The position numbers were made by a program, and so were the translations under genes. The notes under the pieces are model-generated. The model did no database searches. It was given only the letters and a program-made list of their open reading frames with translations, and was not told the origin of the DNA. From contig CAINNJ010000027.1 in NCBI GenBank assembly GCA_903851195.1, positions 102,744 to 166,743 of the forward strand: a DNA stretch of 64,000 nucleotides, read 5' to 3'. How positions within the stretch are numbered: position 1 is the stretch's first letter; the number at the start of each line of letters is the position of its first letter. Below, piece after piece: positions 15,666 through 23,845 of the stretch. Origin of the DNA: an uncultured Acidobacteriia bacterium. GTDB taxonomy: Bacteria > Acidobacteriota > Terriglobia > Bryobacterales > Bryobacteraceae.

Positions 15666-16520
15666 ATGATCGCCAACGCATTCGAATACACCGCACCCCA
15701 GTCTCTCGACGAAGCGCTCGGCCTCATCGCCGGCGGCGCCAAGCCCCTCTCCGGCGGCATGAGCCTCATCCCCATGATGAAGCTCCGCCTCGCCGCCCCG
15801 GAGCACCTGGTGGATCTCGCCCGGCTCAAGGAACTCAACTACATTCGCGAAGAAAACGGCGAACTCCACATCGGCGCGGCCGTGACGCACTATGAGGTGG
15901 AAAGCTCGCCCCTGCTACTCGGCAAATGCCCGCTGCTGGCCGAAACCGCCGCGCATATCGGCGACATTCAGGTCCGCAACATGGGCACCCTCGGCGGCAG
16001 CGTCGCCCACGCCGACCCCGCGTCCGATTATCCCGCCGCTCTCCAGGCCCTCGAAGCCGGCATCGTCCTGCGCAGCGCAGGCGGCGCCCGGACAGTATCT
16101 GCGAAGGACTTTTTCATCGACACCTTCACCACCGCCCTCGAACCCGGTGAGATCGTCAGCGAGATCGTCGTCCCTGTCGAGCCCGGACTCACCGGCACCA
16201 GTTACCAGAAGTGCAAACACCAGGCCAGCGGCTTCGCGGTCGTGGGAATCGCCGTGCGCGCACGTCGGGAGAACGGCGTGGTTAGCCTGATCCGCGTCGG
16301 CGTTACCGGCCTGTCCGGCTCTTCTTACCGGGCCGAAAACGTCGAAGCCGCCCTGCAGGGCGTGGAACCAACCGGCGAGGCGATTCGCGCCGCCGCCGGT
16401 CTGGTTGCCCACTCCGTCGACGCCAGTGCCGACATGCAGGCTTCCTCCGAGTACCGCAAGCACCTCGCCTCCGTCTACACCGCCAAAGCGATCCACGCGG
16501 CCCTGTCGAGGTCGGCGTGA
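15666..16520 (+). CDS. coxM: Molybdenum hydroxylase FAD-binding medium subunit (CoxM-like)
   Basis: A 284-residue flavoprotein subunit starting at the ATG at 15666, two bases after the large-subunit stop. The FAD-binding PCMH-type segment 'LSGGMSLIPMMKLRLAAPEHLVDL' (about residues 31-54) and 'GDIQVRNMGTLGGSVAHADP' (about 98-117) are characteristic. The C-terminal domain has 'YQKCKHQASGFAVVGIAV'. It receives electrons from the small subunit and gives them to a quinone or other acceptor. Its stop overlaps the GTG start of the next gene, so translation is coupled. Confidence 0.9.
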   Translation: MIANAFEYTAPQSLDEALGLIAGGAKPLSGGMSLIPMMKLRLAAPEHLVDLARLKELNYIREENGELHIGAAVTHYEVESSPLLLGKCPLLAETAAHIGDIQVRNMGTLGGSVAHADPASDYPAALQALEAGIVLRSAGGARTVSAKDFFIDTFTTALEPGEIVSEIVVPVEPGLTGTSYQKCKHQASGFAVVGIAVRARRENGVVSLIRVGVTGLSGSSYRAENVEAALQGVEPTGEAIRAAAGLVAHSVDASADMQASSEYRKHLASVYTAKAIHAALSRSA

Positions 16521-16954
16521 AGATCGCCGGCTCCGCGCAGTTGCCGTTCTCGCCGGAACGGACTTACGACCTGATGCAGGACCCCGTGCTCCTCGCCAAA
16601 GCCATACCGGGCTGCGAGGCGCTGCAAAAGACAGGGGACGACGAGTACAGCCTCAAAATGAAGATGGTGCTCGCCAGTCTGTCCGGCGCCTTCGACGGCA
16701 AAGTGCGCCTCACGGAACCCGACCGCCCCAACAGCTTCCGCATGGTGGTCGAGGGCTCCGGCAAAATCGGCTTCATGAAGGGCGATGGTCTGCTCCGCCT
16801 CACGCCCAAAGACGGCGGCACGGAAGTCGCCTACGAGGGGGACGCGCAAATTGGCGGCACCATGGCCGCTGTCGGCAACCGGATGATCGACATGACAGCC
16901 CGTATGCTGATCAAGCGCTTTTTCGAAAAACTCTCCGCGGAGCCCGCGGCGTAA
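16517..16954 (+). CDS. coxG: CoxG-like SRPBCC-fold protein
   Basis: A 145-residue protein from the GTG at 16517, overlapping the previous stop by four bases. It has the CoxG pattern: an N-terminal 'FSPERTYDLMQDPVLLAKAIPGCE' region, 'FDGKVRLTEPDRPNSFRMVVEGSG', and 'LTPKDGGTEVAYEGDAQIGGTMAAVGNRMIDMTARMLIKRFFE' in the last 45 residues. In Oligotropha, CoxG helps recruit the CO dehydrogenase to the membrane; many related proteins accompany other molybdenum hydroxylases. The C-terminal membrane-anchor extension found in some CoxG proteins is absent. Confidence 0.85.
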   Translation: MKIAGSAQLPFSPERTYDLMQDPVLLAKAIPGCEALQKTGDDEYSLKMKMVLASLSGAFDGKVRLTEPDRPNSFRMVVEGSGKIGFMKGDGLLRLTPKDGGTEVAYEGDAQIGGTMAAVGNRMIDMTARMLIKRFFEKLSAEPAA

Positions 16955-16966
16955 AAGGCCGGTTCC

Positions 16967-17755
16967 ATGCACGAGTACGACACGGCGCTGAAGGCCGTCC
17001 TTTTGGGGCCGGCTCGCCAGACCCTGCTCGAAATCACGGGCCTCGAAATCAGGGACTGGAAGAACGTTGAGCTTCCTGATGTCCAGAACCCCCGGGCCGA
17101 CATGCTCGGCGAGACCGAAACCGGCGCTCTGGTTCACATTGAGCTCCAGAGCACGAACGACGCTTCGATGCCCATCCGCATGGCCCTGTATGGCTTACGG
17201 ATCTACCTGCGCCATGGACGGTTTCCCCGGCAGGTTGTTCTCTACGTGGGCGAAGCGCCGATCCGGATGGCAGCCTCGCTCTCTCTGCCCGGCCTGACTT
17301 ACGAATACAAGCTGCTGGACATCCGCGAACTCGACGGAGACCGCCTGCTCGAAAGTGAATGGATCGGCGATAATATCATTGCGATCCTCGCGCGCCTGAG
17401 CGATCAGAGAGCGGCGGTGCGCCGGATCCTGACGAAAATCGCCGGACTGGAATATGCGGCTCGTGAAGTGGCGTTCGCGGAGTTATTCCTGCTGGCGGGT
17501 TTGCGAAAGTCAGAGGACGTTGTCGAAAGGGAAAGGAAAGACGTGCCGATACTTACCGACATCCGCGATCACAAGATAATCGGCCGCGAGTACAAGCGCG
17601 GTGAAATCACGATCCTCAGGCGCCAGATCGAAGACCGCTTTGGCCCCTTGCCCGACTGGGCCGAAGAGAACCTGCAAAACCGCACGTGGCGCGATCTCGA
17701 AGACCTCAGCGTCCGTGTGTACCGTTCCGAAACGATCGACGACTTATTGCGATAG
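16967..17755 (+). CDS. Rpn/PD-(D/E)XK nuclease-like protein with a C-terminal DUF4351 segment
   Basis: A 262-residue soluble protein 12 bases downstream of coxG. The N-terminal part has 'RADMLGETETGALVHIELQS' (about residues 43-62), the Asp and the Glu-x-Gln of a PD-(D/E)XK-type nuclease core. It is followed by 'MALYGLRIYLRHGRFPRQVVLYVG'. The C-terminal 'RGEITILRRQIEDRFGPLPDWAEENL' is the DUF4351 style. Such proteins are numerous in some acidobacteria and cyanobacteria and are related to recombination-promoting nucleases. No link to the cox operon other than position is evident. Confidence 0.75.
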   Translation: MHEYDTALKAVLLGPARQTLLEITGLEIRDWKNVELPDVQNPRADMLGETETGALVHIELQSTNDASMPIRMALYGLRIYLRHGRFPRQVVLYVGEAPIRMAASLSLPGLTYEYKLLDIRELDGDRLLESEWIGDNIIAILARLSDQRAAVRRILTKIAGLEYAAREVAFAELFLLAGLRKSEDVVERERKDVPILTDIRDHKIIGREYKRGEITILRRQIEDRFGPLPDWAEENLQNRTWRDLEDLSVRVYRSETIDDLLR

Positions 17756-17798
17756 CCAGTGAGAATTTCCCGGTCCGCCCGCACTACCTGCTTAAGGG

Positions 17799-19601
17799 AT
17801 GCGAATGGACCACATCATGGCGAGTCTGCTCGTGCCTCTCGCCATCTGGGTACTTCTCAACGGTCTGGACGATCTCTTTATCCTTCTCGCGGCCCTCTGG
17901 GGATACGCGCGCCAGAGCTTCGCAACGCACCCGCGCGACCTCATCCCCTCGGAAGCCCAGCTCGACGCCGCCAAACCCGCCCTGATGGCCGTATTCGTGG
18001 CCGTATGGAAAGAGCACCGGGTCATCCGGCGGATGATCGAGAACAATGTCACCAAGCTCCGCTACGGCCGCTTCGAGTTCTTCGTCGGCGCCTACCCTAA
18101 CGATGCGCCCACCCTGGCCGCCATCCGCGAGGCCCTCGCCAGCTTCCCGAACGTCCACCTCTCCGTCTGCCCGCATGACGGGCCCACCTCGAAGGCGGAC
18201 TGCCTGAACTGGATCTACCAGCGGATGCTTCTCCGCGAGGAAGAACTGGGCGTCCGCTTCGACATGGTGCTTACCCACGACGCCGAAGACCTGATGGATC
18301 CCGACGCCCTGCGCTGGATCAACTACTACGCCCAGTGGAACGACTTTGTCCAGATCCCGGTGCTCGCCCTGCCGACGCCCCTGCGCGAACTCTCCCACGG
18401 CGTCTATTGCGACGAATTCGCCGAGTACCAGTTCAAGGACATGATCGCCCGCCAGACCCTCGGCGGCTTTATCCCGTCCAACGGCGTGGGGACGGGCTTC
18501 TCGCGCCGCACGCTCGATCTGCTGGCTGCCAGCCACTCGAACCGCATCTTCGAGCCGGCCTGCCTCACTGAGGATTACGAGAACGGCTTCCGCGTACAGC
18601 GCCTCGGACTGCCGCAGAGGTTCATCCCGATTACCCTGCGCCACGGCCGCGCCATCGCCACCCGGGAGTTTTTTCCCCGCAAATTCTGGACCGCCGTCCG
18701 GCAGCGCTCCCGCTGGGTCACCGGCATCACTCTGCAGTCGTGGGAGTTCCACTCACCCGGCGAAACGCTGCGGCATCTCTATTGGTTTTGGCGCGACCGA
18801 AAAGGGTTGCCCGGCAATCTGATCACGCCGCTCATCAATCTCGTCTTCCTTTACGGCGTTGTTACCTGGCTCTGGGCATCGGCCACACATCACATCTGGG
18901 GACTGGCCCGCGAAGTCTCCTCCTGGGCCGCCGCCTGGGTCGCGGGCATGAGTCTGCAGGCCCTGCAGACCACCGTGCGAATGTGGTGCTCCTGCCGGAT
19001 TTACGGCTTTCGCTTCGCCTGCGGTGTGCCCGTGCGGGTCTTCGTCGGCAACCTGATCAACTGCCTCGCGGCATCCCGCGCCATCTGGACCTACGCCCGC
19101 GCGAAGCTCTTCGGACGCGCGCTCACGTGGGCCAAAACCGACCACGCGTACCCCACGCGCGCCGCGCTGCTCACGAACCGCCCACTGCTGGGCGAAGTCC
19201 TCGTGGCCTCCGGAAAGCTTTCCCGGGAACAGCTCGATGCCGCGCTCGCCTCCGTGCCCGCAGGCTGCCGTCTCGGCGAACACCTGATGGCGCTCGGGCA
19301 CATCACGGAGACATCGCTCTACGAAGCTCTCGCCGCACAGAACCATCTGCCCCTTGGGATACCCGACCCGGCTTCGGTGTCCGTCGCGGTCACCCGTGCG
19401 CTGCCCGCGGCCCTCGCCCGCAAATGGCGCGTCCTCGCGTTTCGGATCGCCGCGGGTGAGATCTACATCGCCGGGGCGGATCTGCCTGGCGAGGCCATGC
19501 AGAAGGATATCCGGAGATTCAGTTCCCTCGAAATCCGCTTTCACCTGGTCACGCCCGCGCAGTTCGAGGAACTGGCCTGCGAGTACCTGCCGGCGGCTTA
19601 A
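17799..19601 (+). CDS. NfrB-like membrane glycosyltransferase (GT2) with C-terminal MshEN domain
   Basis: A 600-residue protein starting at ATG 17799, with AAGGG just upstream. An N-terminal membrane segment ('LLVPLAIWVLLNGLDDLFILLAALWG') precedes a GT2 domain with 'THDAED' (DxD-like acidic site), 'CLTEDYENG' (TED-type base) and 'RQRSRWVTG' (QxxRW). Several membrane helices follow. The C-terminal part (about residues 460-520) has two MshEN-type repeats, 'LLGEVLVASGKLSREQLDAAL' beginning near 463 and 'RLGEHLMALGHITETSLYEAL' near 490. Known relative: E. coli NfrB, in which the MshEN domain binds cyclic di-GMP and activates exopolysaccharide synthesis. Expected role: cyclic-di-GMP-controlled export polymer synthesis. 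No NfrA partner lies in the window. Confidence 0.82.
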   Translation: MRMDHIMASLLVPLAIWVLLNGLDDLFILLAALWGYARQSFATHPRDLIPSEAQLDAAKPALMAVFVAVWKEHRVIRRMIENNVTKLRYGRFEFFVGAYPNDAPTLAAIREALASFPNVHLSVCPHDGPTSKADCLNWIYQRMLLREEELGVRFDMVLTHDAEDLMDPDALRWINYYAQWNDFVQIPVLALPTPLRELSHGVYCDEFAEYQFKDMIARQTLGGFIPSNGVGTGFSRRTLDLLAASHSNRIFEPACLTEDYENGFRVQRLGLPQRFIPITLRHGRAIATREFFPRKFWTAVRQRSRWVTGITLQSWEFHSPGETLRHLYWFWRDRKGLPGNLITPLINLVFLYGVVTWLWASATHHIWGLAREVSSWAAAWVAGMSLQALQTTVRMWCSCRIYGFRFACGVPVRVFVGNLINCLAASRAIWTYARAKLFGRALTWAKTDHAYPTRAALLTNRPLLGEVLVASGKLSREQLDAALASVPAGCRLGEHLMALGHITETSLYEALAAQNHLPLGIPDPASVSVAVTRALPAALARKWRVLAFRIAAGEIYIAGADLPGEAMQKDIRRFSSLEIRFHLVTPAQFEELACEYLPAA

Positions 19602-20251
19602 AGTATATTCACCGCGCGCGCCGCCAGCAGCGCCACCGTGGTCAGCGAGATCATGGACTGCACCATCATCAGGACTTTGGCCCACCTCGTCAGCACCGGC
19701 ACATCGGTCGGTGAGAAGGCGGTGCTCGTGTTGAACGCCAGAAACATGTAATCGACGAAGCCGGGACTCCAGTTTTCCTCGCCCATCTGCTTCTTCAGTT
19801 TCGGGTCCATCACCATCTGCGGGAACAGGAACGCGCCGTCCACGTGCGCGGTCTTTCGGTCCCGTGCGTTCGGGCCGCCGCCATCCAGCCGCCAGTACCA
19901 GGAGGCGAAGAGCAGAATGTTGCTGAACCACAAAGCGGACGCGGAAAGCAGCAGTTCCACCGGCGGGTCCTTATGCAGGGGGAGCCGCCTTACGAGCAAT
20001 ACCAGGGAAGAAATCAGGCCCAGCGTAATGGCGGTCAGACTCGCGTACGCGAATAATTCGTTGAGGTGCGTGCGACCCTTCCGGTGAAAGATGGTGGTGG
20101 GAATCAGCAGAGCCACCGTCACCGCGGCAAGCAGCCAGCCCGGACCCACGGTCAGGTGTTCCGGCAGTGCGTAATTAAGGCCGCAAATGGCCAGCGCCGC
20201 CATCAGCGGCGGCCAGCGGGCGTGAGGAGCGGCCTGAGCTTCAGTATTCAC
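19598..20251 (-). CDS. Integral membrane protein, DUF1345/ion-channel-like
   Basis: A 217-residue protein with about five hydrophobic segments: 'WPPLMAALAICGLNYALP', 'GWLLAAVTVALLIPTTIF', 'LFAYASLTAITLGLISSLVLLV', 'LLLSASALWFSNILLFASWYW' and a C-terminal 'VLMMVQSMISLTTVALLAARAV'. Before the last helix, 'YMFLAFNTSTAFSPTDVPVL' resembles the pore-loop plus inner-helix arrangement of two-TM ion channels, as in DUF1345-type proteins, but without the potassium-filter GYG. Function unknown. It ends 4 bases inside the convergent NfrB-like gene and lies 6 bases downstream of the ABC ATPase gene, with which it is probably co-transcribed. Confidence 0.7.
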   Translation of the reverse strand: MNTEAQAAPHARWPPLMAALAICGLNYALPEHLTVGPGWLLAAVTVALLIPTTIFHRKGRTHLNELFAYASLTAITLGLISSLVLLVRRLPLHKDPPVELLLSASALWFSNILLFASWYWRLDGGGPNARDRKTAHVDGAFLFPQMVMDPKLKKQMGEENWSPGFVDYMFLAFNTSTAFSPTDVPVLTRWAKVLMMVQSMISLTTVALLAARAVNIL

Positions 20252-20257
20252 GTTTAC

Positions 20258-21046
20258 CTACCACAGGTGATAATAGCCGTCCCGCTGCGCCAGTTCCACC
20301 TCGAGCCCGAAGAGTCCCCGCAGCGAGGGCGCGGTCAGCATCTCCCCCTTGGGCCCGTCGCCGACCACCCTGCCCGCTCGCATGAAGATCACGCGTTCGA
20401 TCTCCGGAATAATGTCCGAAAGGTGGTGCGTGACCAGCAGAATGCCCATGCCGGACTGCGCCAGCCGCCGGACTGTTTCGCGCAGTTCGTGCTGGGCGAG
20501 AAGATCGAGACTGGTCGACGGCTCGTCGAGCAGCAGAGCCTTCGGATCATGCACCAGGGCACGGCCGATCAGCATGCGGCGCGCCTCGCCGGACGACATC
20601 TCGTCCACCGGCTTCTCCGCCAGATGCGAGGCTTCGAGCCGTTCCAGAACCTCCGCCGCCTTGGCGCGCATGGCATCCGAGACGTGGTGGTTCGGCCAGA
20701 TCCCGATGCTCGAAAAGAAACCCGACAGCACGATCTCATAACCGGTCAGTTCGCGCGTGCACTGCGTCATCAGATCGTTCGAGACGATACCCAGCATGCC
20801 GCGCAGGTCGAAAACGTTCCATGTGGATTCGCCCATGATCGATACCGACGATTCCGGGCGCGCCAGCGGATAGCAGTCGCGGGAGATCGTCTTGATGAGA
20901 GTCGACTTGCCGCAGCCGTTGGGGCCGAGGATGGCGACGTGTTCGCCGGCGCCGATGCTCAGGCTCAGGTCGTGAAGCGCGATGTTGTCGCCGCGCATGA
21001 CGGTGACGTTGCGGAGTTCGAGGAGGGCGGGTACTTGCACTCCCAC
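20258..21046 (-). CDS. ABC transporter-type ATPase, stand-alone
   Basis: A 262-residue ABC ATPase with Walker A 'GPNGCGKST', a signature loop reading 'MSSGEARR' instead of LSGGQ, Walker B 'ALLLDEPSTSLD' and H-loop 'LLVTHH'. The order and the 'GIVSNDL..Q' segment resemble the single-domain ATPases of the YlmA/ModF type, which often lack a dedicated permease. The only membrane partner nearby is the downstream five-helix protein, so a transport role is unproven. The start is the GTG at 21046; another GTG two codons in is possible. The divergent FAD gene begins only 11 bases away. Confidence 0.85.
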   Translation of the reverse strand: MGVQVPALLELRNVTVMRGDNIALHDLSLSIGAGEHVAILGPNGCGKSTLIKTISRDCYPLARPESSVSIMGESTWNVFDLRGMLGIVSNDLMTQCTRELTGYEIVLSGFFSSIGIWPNHHVSDAMRAKAAEVLERLEASHLAEKPVDEMSSGEARRMLIGRALVHDPKALLLDEPSTSLDLLAQHELRETVRRLAQSGMGILLVTHHLSDIIPEIERVIFMRAGRVVGDGPKGEMLTAPSLRGLFGLEVELAQRDGYYHLW

Positions 21047-21057
21047 CAGAGTAAGAT

Positions 21058-22449
21058 GTGGACTTGGCTACTCCGGAACTCCTCTCCCGACTCCAAGCCG
21101 TCACCGGCCCCGGCAACGTGCTCACCGGCGACGACGTTCAAAGCCGCAGCACCGGCTGGATCTCGCGCGGCAGCATGCAGGCCTGCGCCATCGTGCGGCC
21201 CCGCAACACGGAGGAGGTGTCGGCCGTGATGCGCCTCTGCCACGAAGCAGGCCAGCCCGTGGTGCCGCACGGCGGGCTCACCGGCCTTGTCGAGGGCGGG
21301 CACGCGGCGTCTGATGAGATCGTGCTCTCGCTGGAACTGATGAACCGGATCGAAGAAGTGGACGAAAGCGCCCCGTGCATGACCGTGCAGGCGGGCGTGG
21401 TGCTGCAGGCTATTCAGCAGCGCGCGGATGCCGCGGGACTCATGTTCCCGCTGGATCTGGGGGCGCGCGGCTCCGCCATGATCGGCGGTCTGATCTCGAC
21501 CAATGCCGGTGGCAACCGCGTGATCCGCTATGGCATGACCCGCAGTCTCGTGCTGGGTCTGGAAGCGGTGCTGGCCGACGGGACCGTCATCTCTTCGCTC
21601 TACCCTGTCATCAAGAACAACTCGGGCTACGATCTGAAGCACCTGTTCATCGGTTCGGAAGGCACGCTCGGCATCGTCACCCGCGCGATTCTCCGGCTGA
21701 TGCCGCAGCCGCGCAGCCAGTGCACCGCGCTGATCGCCGTGACGGAGTTCGCCCATCTGCCGCGCATCCTGCGGCACCTGAGCTCCGCTCTGGGCGGCAC
21801 GCTGAGCGCGTTCGAAGTCATGTGGAACGAGTTCTACCGGCTGGTCACCACCCCGCCCGCGAAGCAGCGACCTCAACTGCCGCAGACGTATCCGTTCTAT
21901 GTGATCGCGGACGCGCTGGGCTCCGATCAGCAGCAGGATCAGGCTCGCTTCGAGGCGGCGCTGGAGCACATCACGGACGAGGGCCTGGCGGCAGATTGCG
22001 TGGTGGCGATGTCGGCAGCGGAGCGGCAGGCGATCTGGGCGGTCCGCGACGACGTGGATCAGTTCCACCAGTTCCGGCCGTGGTTCGGTTTTGACGTAAG
22101 CATGCCGATCCGCCACATGGAAACGTATGTGACGGAGGTCCGCGCCGCGCTGACAGCCCTCTGGCCGCAACATGTGTGCTTTGTTTTCGGGCACATGGGC
22201 GACGGCAACCTGCACCTCAATATCCACGTGGGCAGCGGCGATCCGGAATCCCGGCGCCGCGTGGAGGAGATAGTGTACAGCGGTCTCGCGTCCCGGCAGG
22301 GCGCGGTCTCAGCCGAACATGGGATCGGTCTGGAGAAACGCGCTTACCTGCCGCTTTGCCGCACCGAACAGGAACTGGAACTGATGCGGACCATGAAGCG
22401 CGCGCTCGACCCGAAGGGGATTCTGAACCCCGGCAAAGTGATCACTTAA
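21058..22449 (+). CDS. FAD-linked 2-hydroxyacid dehydrogenase (GlcD / D-lactate or D-2-hydroxyglutarate type)
   Basis: A 463-residue soluble flavoprotein. The PCMH FAD-binding domain shows 'VPHGGLTGLVEGG' (about residues 68-80), 'GLISTNAGGNRVIRYGMTR' (about 144-162) and 'IGSEGTLGIVTRAILRL' (about 199-215). The FAD-oxidase C-terminal domain shows 'HMGDGNLHLNIHVG' and 'EHGIGLEKRAYLPL'. It oxidises a D-2-hydroxyacid such as glycolate, D-lactate or D-2-hydroxyglutarate; the exact substrate is not readable. It starts at GTG 21058, head to head with the ABC ATPase gene. Its stop codon lies in the first copy of a 17-bp tandem duplication. Confidence 0.85.
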   Translation: MDLATPELLSRLQAVTGPGNVLTGDDVQSRSTGWISRGSMQACAIVRPRNTEEVSAVMRLCHEAGQPVVPHGGLTGLVEGGHAASDEIVLSLELMNRIEEVDESAPCMTVQAGVVLQAIQQRADAAGLMFPLDLGARGSAMIGGLISTNAGGNRVIRYGMTRSLVLGLEAVLADGTVISSLYPVIKNNSGYDLKHLFIGSEGTLGIVTRAILRLMPQPRSQCTALIAVTEFAHLPRILRHLSSALGGTLSAFEVMWNEFYRLVTTPPAKQRPQLPQTYPFYVIADALGSDQQQDQARFEAALEHITDEGLAADCVVAMSAAERQAIWAVRDDVDQFHQFRPWFGFDVSMPIRHMETYVTEVRAALTALWPQHVCFVFGHMGDGNLHLNIHVGSGDPESRRRVEEIVYSGLASRQGAVSAEHGIGLEKRAYLPLCRTEQELELMRTMKRALDPKGILNPGKVIT

Positions 22450-22472
22450 TCATCCTGATCACTTAATCATCT
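22439..22472. repeat. 17-bp tandem duplication over two convergent stop codons
   Basis: TGATCACTTAATCATCC (22439-22455) is followed directly by TGATCACTTAATCATCT (22456-22472), identical except for the last base. The first copy carries the TAA of the flavoprotein gene (plus strand). The second copy carries the TGA (22459-22461 on the minus strand) of the cytochrome/monooxygenase-like gene. This looks like a recent slippage or repair duplication. Confidence 0.85.
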
Positions 22473-23752
22473 TCGGAGGATTGGACATCACGGTTTCCGG
22501 GTTCGCGTCGGCCGGAATGACGAGTTCCAGAAAGGCGATATGCATCTCGTCGGTGGTCTGGTCGCCCCAGTGAACAGTGGCCTCGGGATCCGGATTAAAA
22601 GCGTTGTTTGGTGAGTTGTTGAACCCGGCGGTGGATTCGAGTACGGTGCCTTTGGGCAGGTCGACAGGCTCTTTAAGAACGTAGGTGGTCTGCCAGTTGA
22701 AGTCGTACTTCGGGACGCTCAACAGAATCTCGCGTCGACCGTCGGGATAAAGGGCACGAACCTCCATACTGCTGCCGCGCACATGCATATGAGGCTGTAT
22801 GGAGAGAAGTCGCGCCGGGCGGCCGAGAGTCATCGACGCTTTGGGAAAGGTAGTCCGGCTGCTTCGGCGGGATCTGCAGATCGAGATCGCGCAGGGTGTC
22901 GATGGCGAGAACTCTCTGCGCCGGCGCTTTGTCGCTGAAGTAGAGGCCGAGTTCGGAACGATCGACGGCTTCCTTCCCGTTCGGATTGAAGTGCATTTCG
23001 AAGACAATGTCGGAGCCGGCTTTGATCAGCTTCGCGCCATCCTCCAGCCACGGCATCGCGGCGTAGCCAGGCTCGTAGCCCAGCAGCAGTTGACGCCGGG
23101 CGAAGACCGCTTCACCATCACGCTTCCTGCCGCGCTCAGCGACAGTCGGAACGAAGATCTCGTTGCGGGGGAAACCGGCCAGGTAGCTGGAACCGGGCTC
23201 GCGGACGAACGCATTCATGTGGTGGACGACGGCGCGCTGGTCGATGCGGAACTCGGCGGCGCGCACCCAGGTATCGCGCTCGATGTGAACGGGGACAATC
23301 AGGAATGTGTAGGGCTGCACGCCGGATTTCGGGACGCGCAGGCCGGGCACCTGGATGACCATATCAGGTTTGCCGAGGCGCCACTTATTGTCCGACGCGG
23401 CGACGGTCATCGCCTTGTCGGGCGTGCCTTCGGGGCTGCCGGCTTCCACCCACCGGACGAGGGTCTGGATCTCCGTCCCGGTGAGGGAGCGATCATTCCG
23501 GAACTCATGCGCACTCTTCGCGGCGTGCCATGGCGGCATGGCACGGGAGATAACCGCCTCGCGAATCGCGCTGGCCCACGGCCTGACCTCCGCGTAACTG
23601 GTGAACGCCATCGGTGCTACCGCGCCAGGCTGGTGACAGGTGACACAGCGCGCTTCCAGCACGGGACGGACATCGCGCGTGAAGGTCGGCGATTCGGCGG
23701 CGGCACAAAGTGCGGGAAGCAGTACAAAGCTGGCGAGTCGTGGAACGGACAT
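22459..23752 (-). pseudogene. Cytochrome c / copper-monooxygenase-like secreted protein, frameshifted
   Basis: Reading from ATG 23752: a signal peptide ('MSVPRLASFVLLPALCAAAES'), a heme motif CVTCH in 'VLEARCVTCHQPGAVAPMAF', then copper type II ascorbate-dependent-monooxygenase-like blocks 'VVHHMNAFVRE', 'GSDIVFEMHFNPNGKE' and 'LDLQIPPKQPDY'. The matching C-terminal part ('LLSIQPHMHVRGSSMEVRALYPDG', 'YDFNWQTTYVLKEP', 'GFNNSPNNAFNPDPEATVHWGDQTTDEM') is in another frame and ends at 22459. Removing one base in the homopolymer-rich stretch TTTGGGAAAGG at about 22841-22851 joins them as '..PDYFPKASMTLGRPARLL..', as expected for the family. So this is either a recent one-base insertion or a sequencing error. 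Intact relatives are common in Solibacter-type genomes. The start is preceded by TATAGT at 9 bases. Confidence 0.8.
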
Positions 23753-23761
23753 GACGTTCTT

Positions 23762-23767
23762 ACTATA
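23762..23767 (-). promoter_or_regulatory. -10 box close to the ATG of the cytochrome/monooxygenase-like gene
   Basis: TATAGT on the minus strand ends 9 bases before the ATG at 23752. A transcript starting at the normal distance would begin at or within a few bases of the start codon, and no Shine-Dalgarno sequence is visible. A -35 box is not convincing. Confidence 0.4.
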
Positions 23768-23845
23768 CGGCACTGCAAATAGTCGCGTTTTCCGGGACAA
23801 AGCTGTGATATGTTAGTCGCCGCCTCGAAGGAGGGGGAGTGAGCC

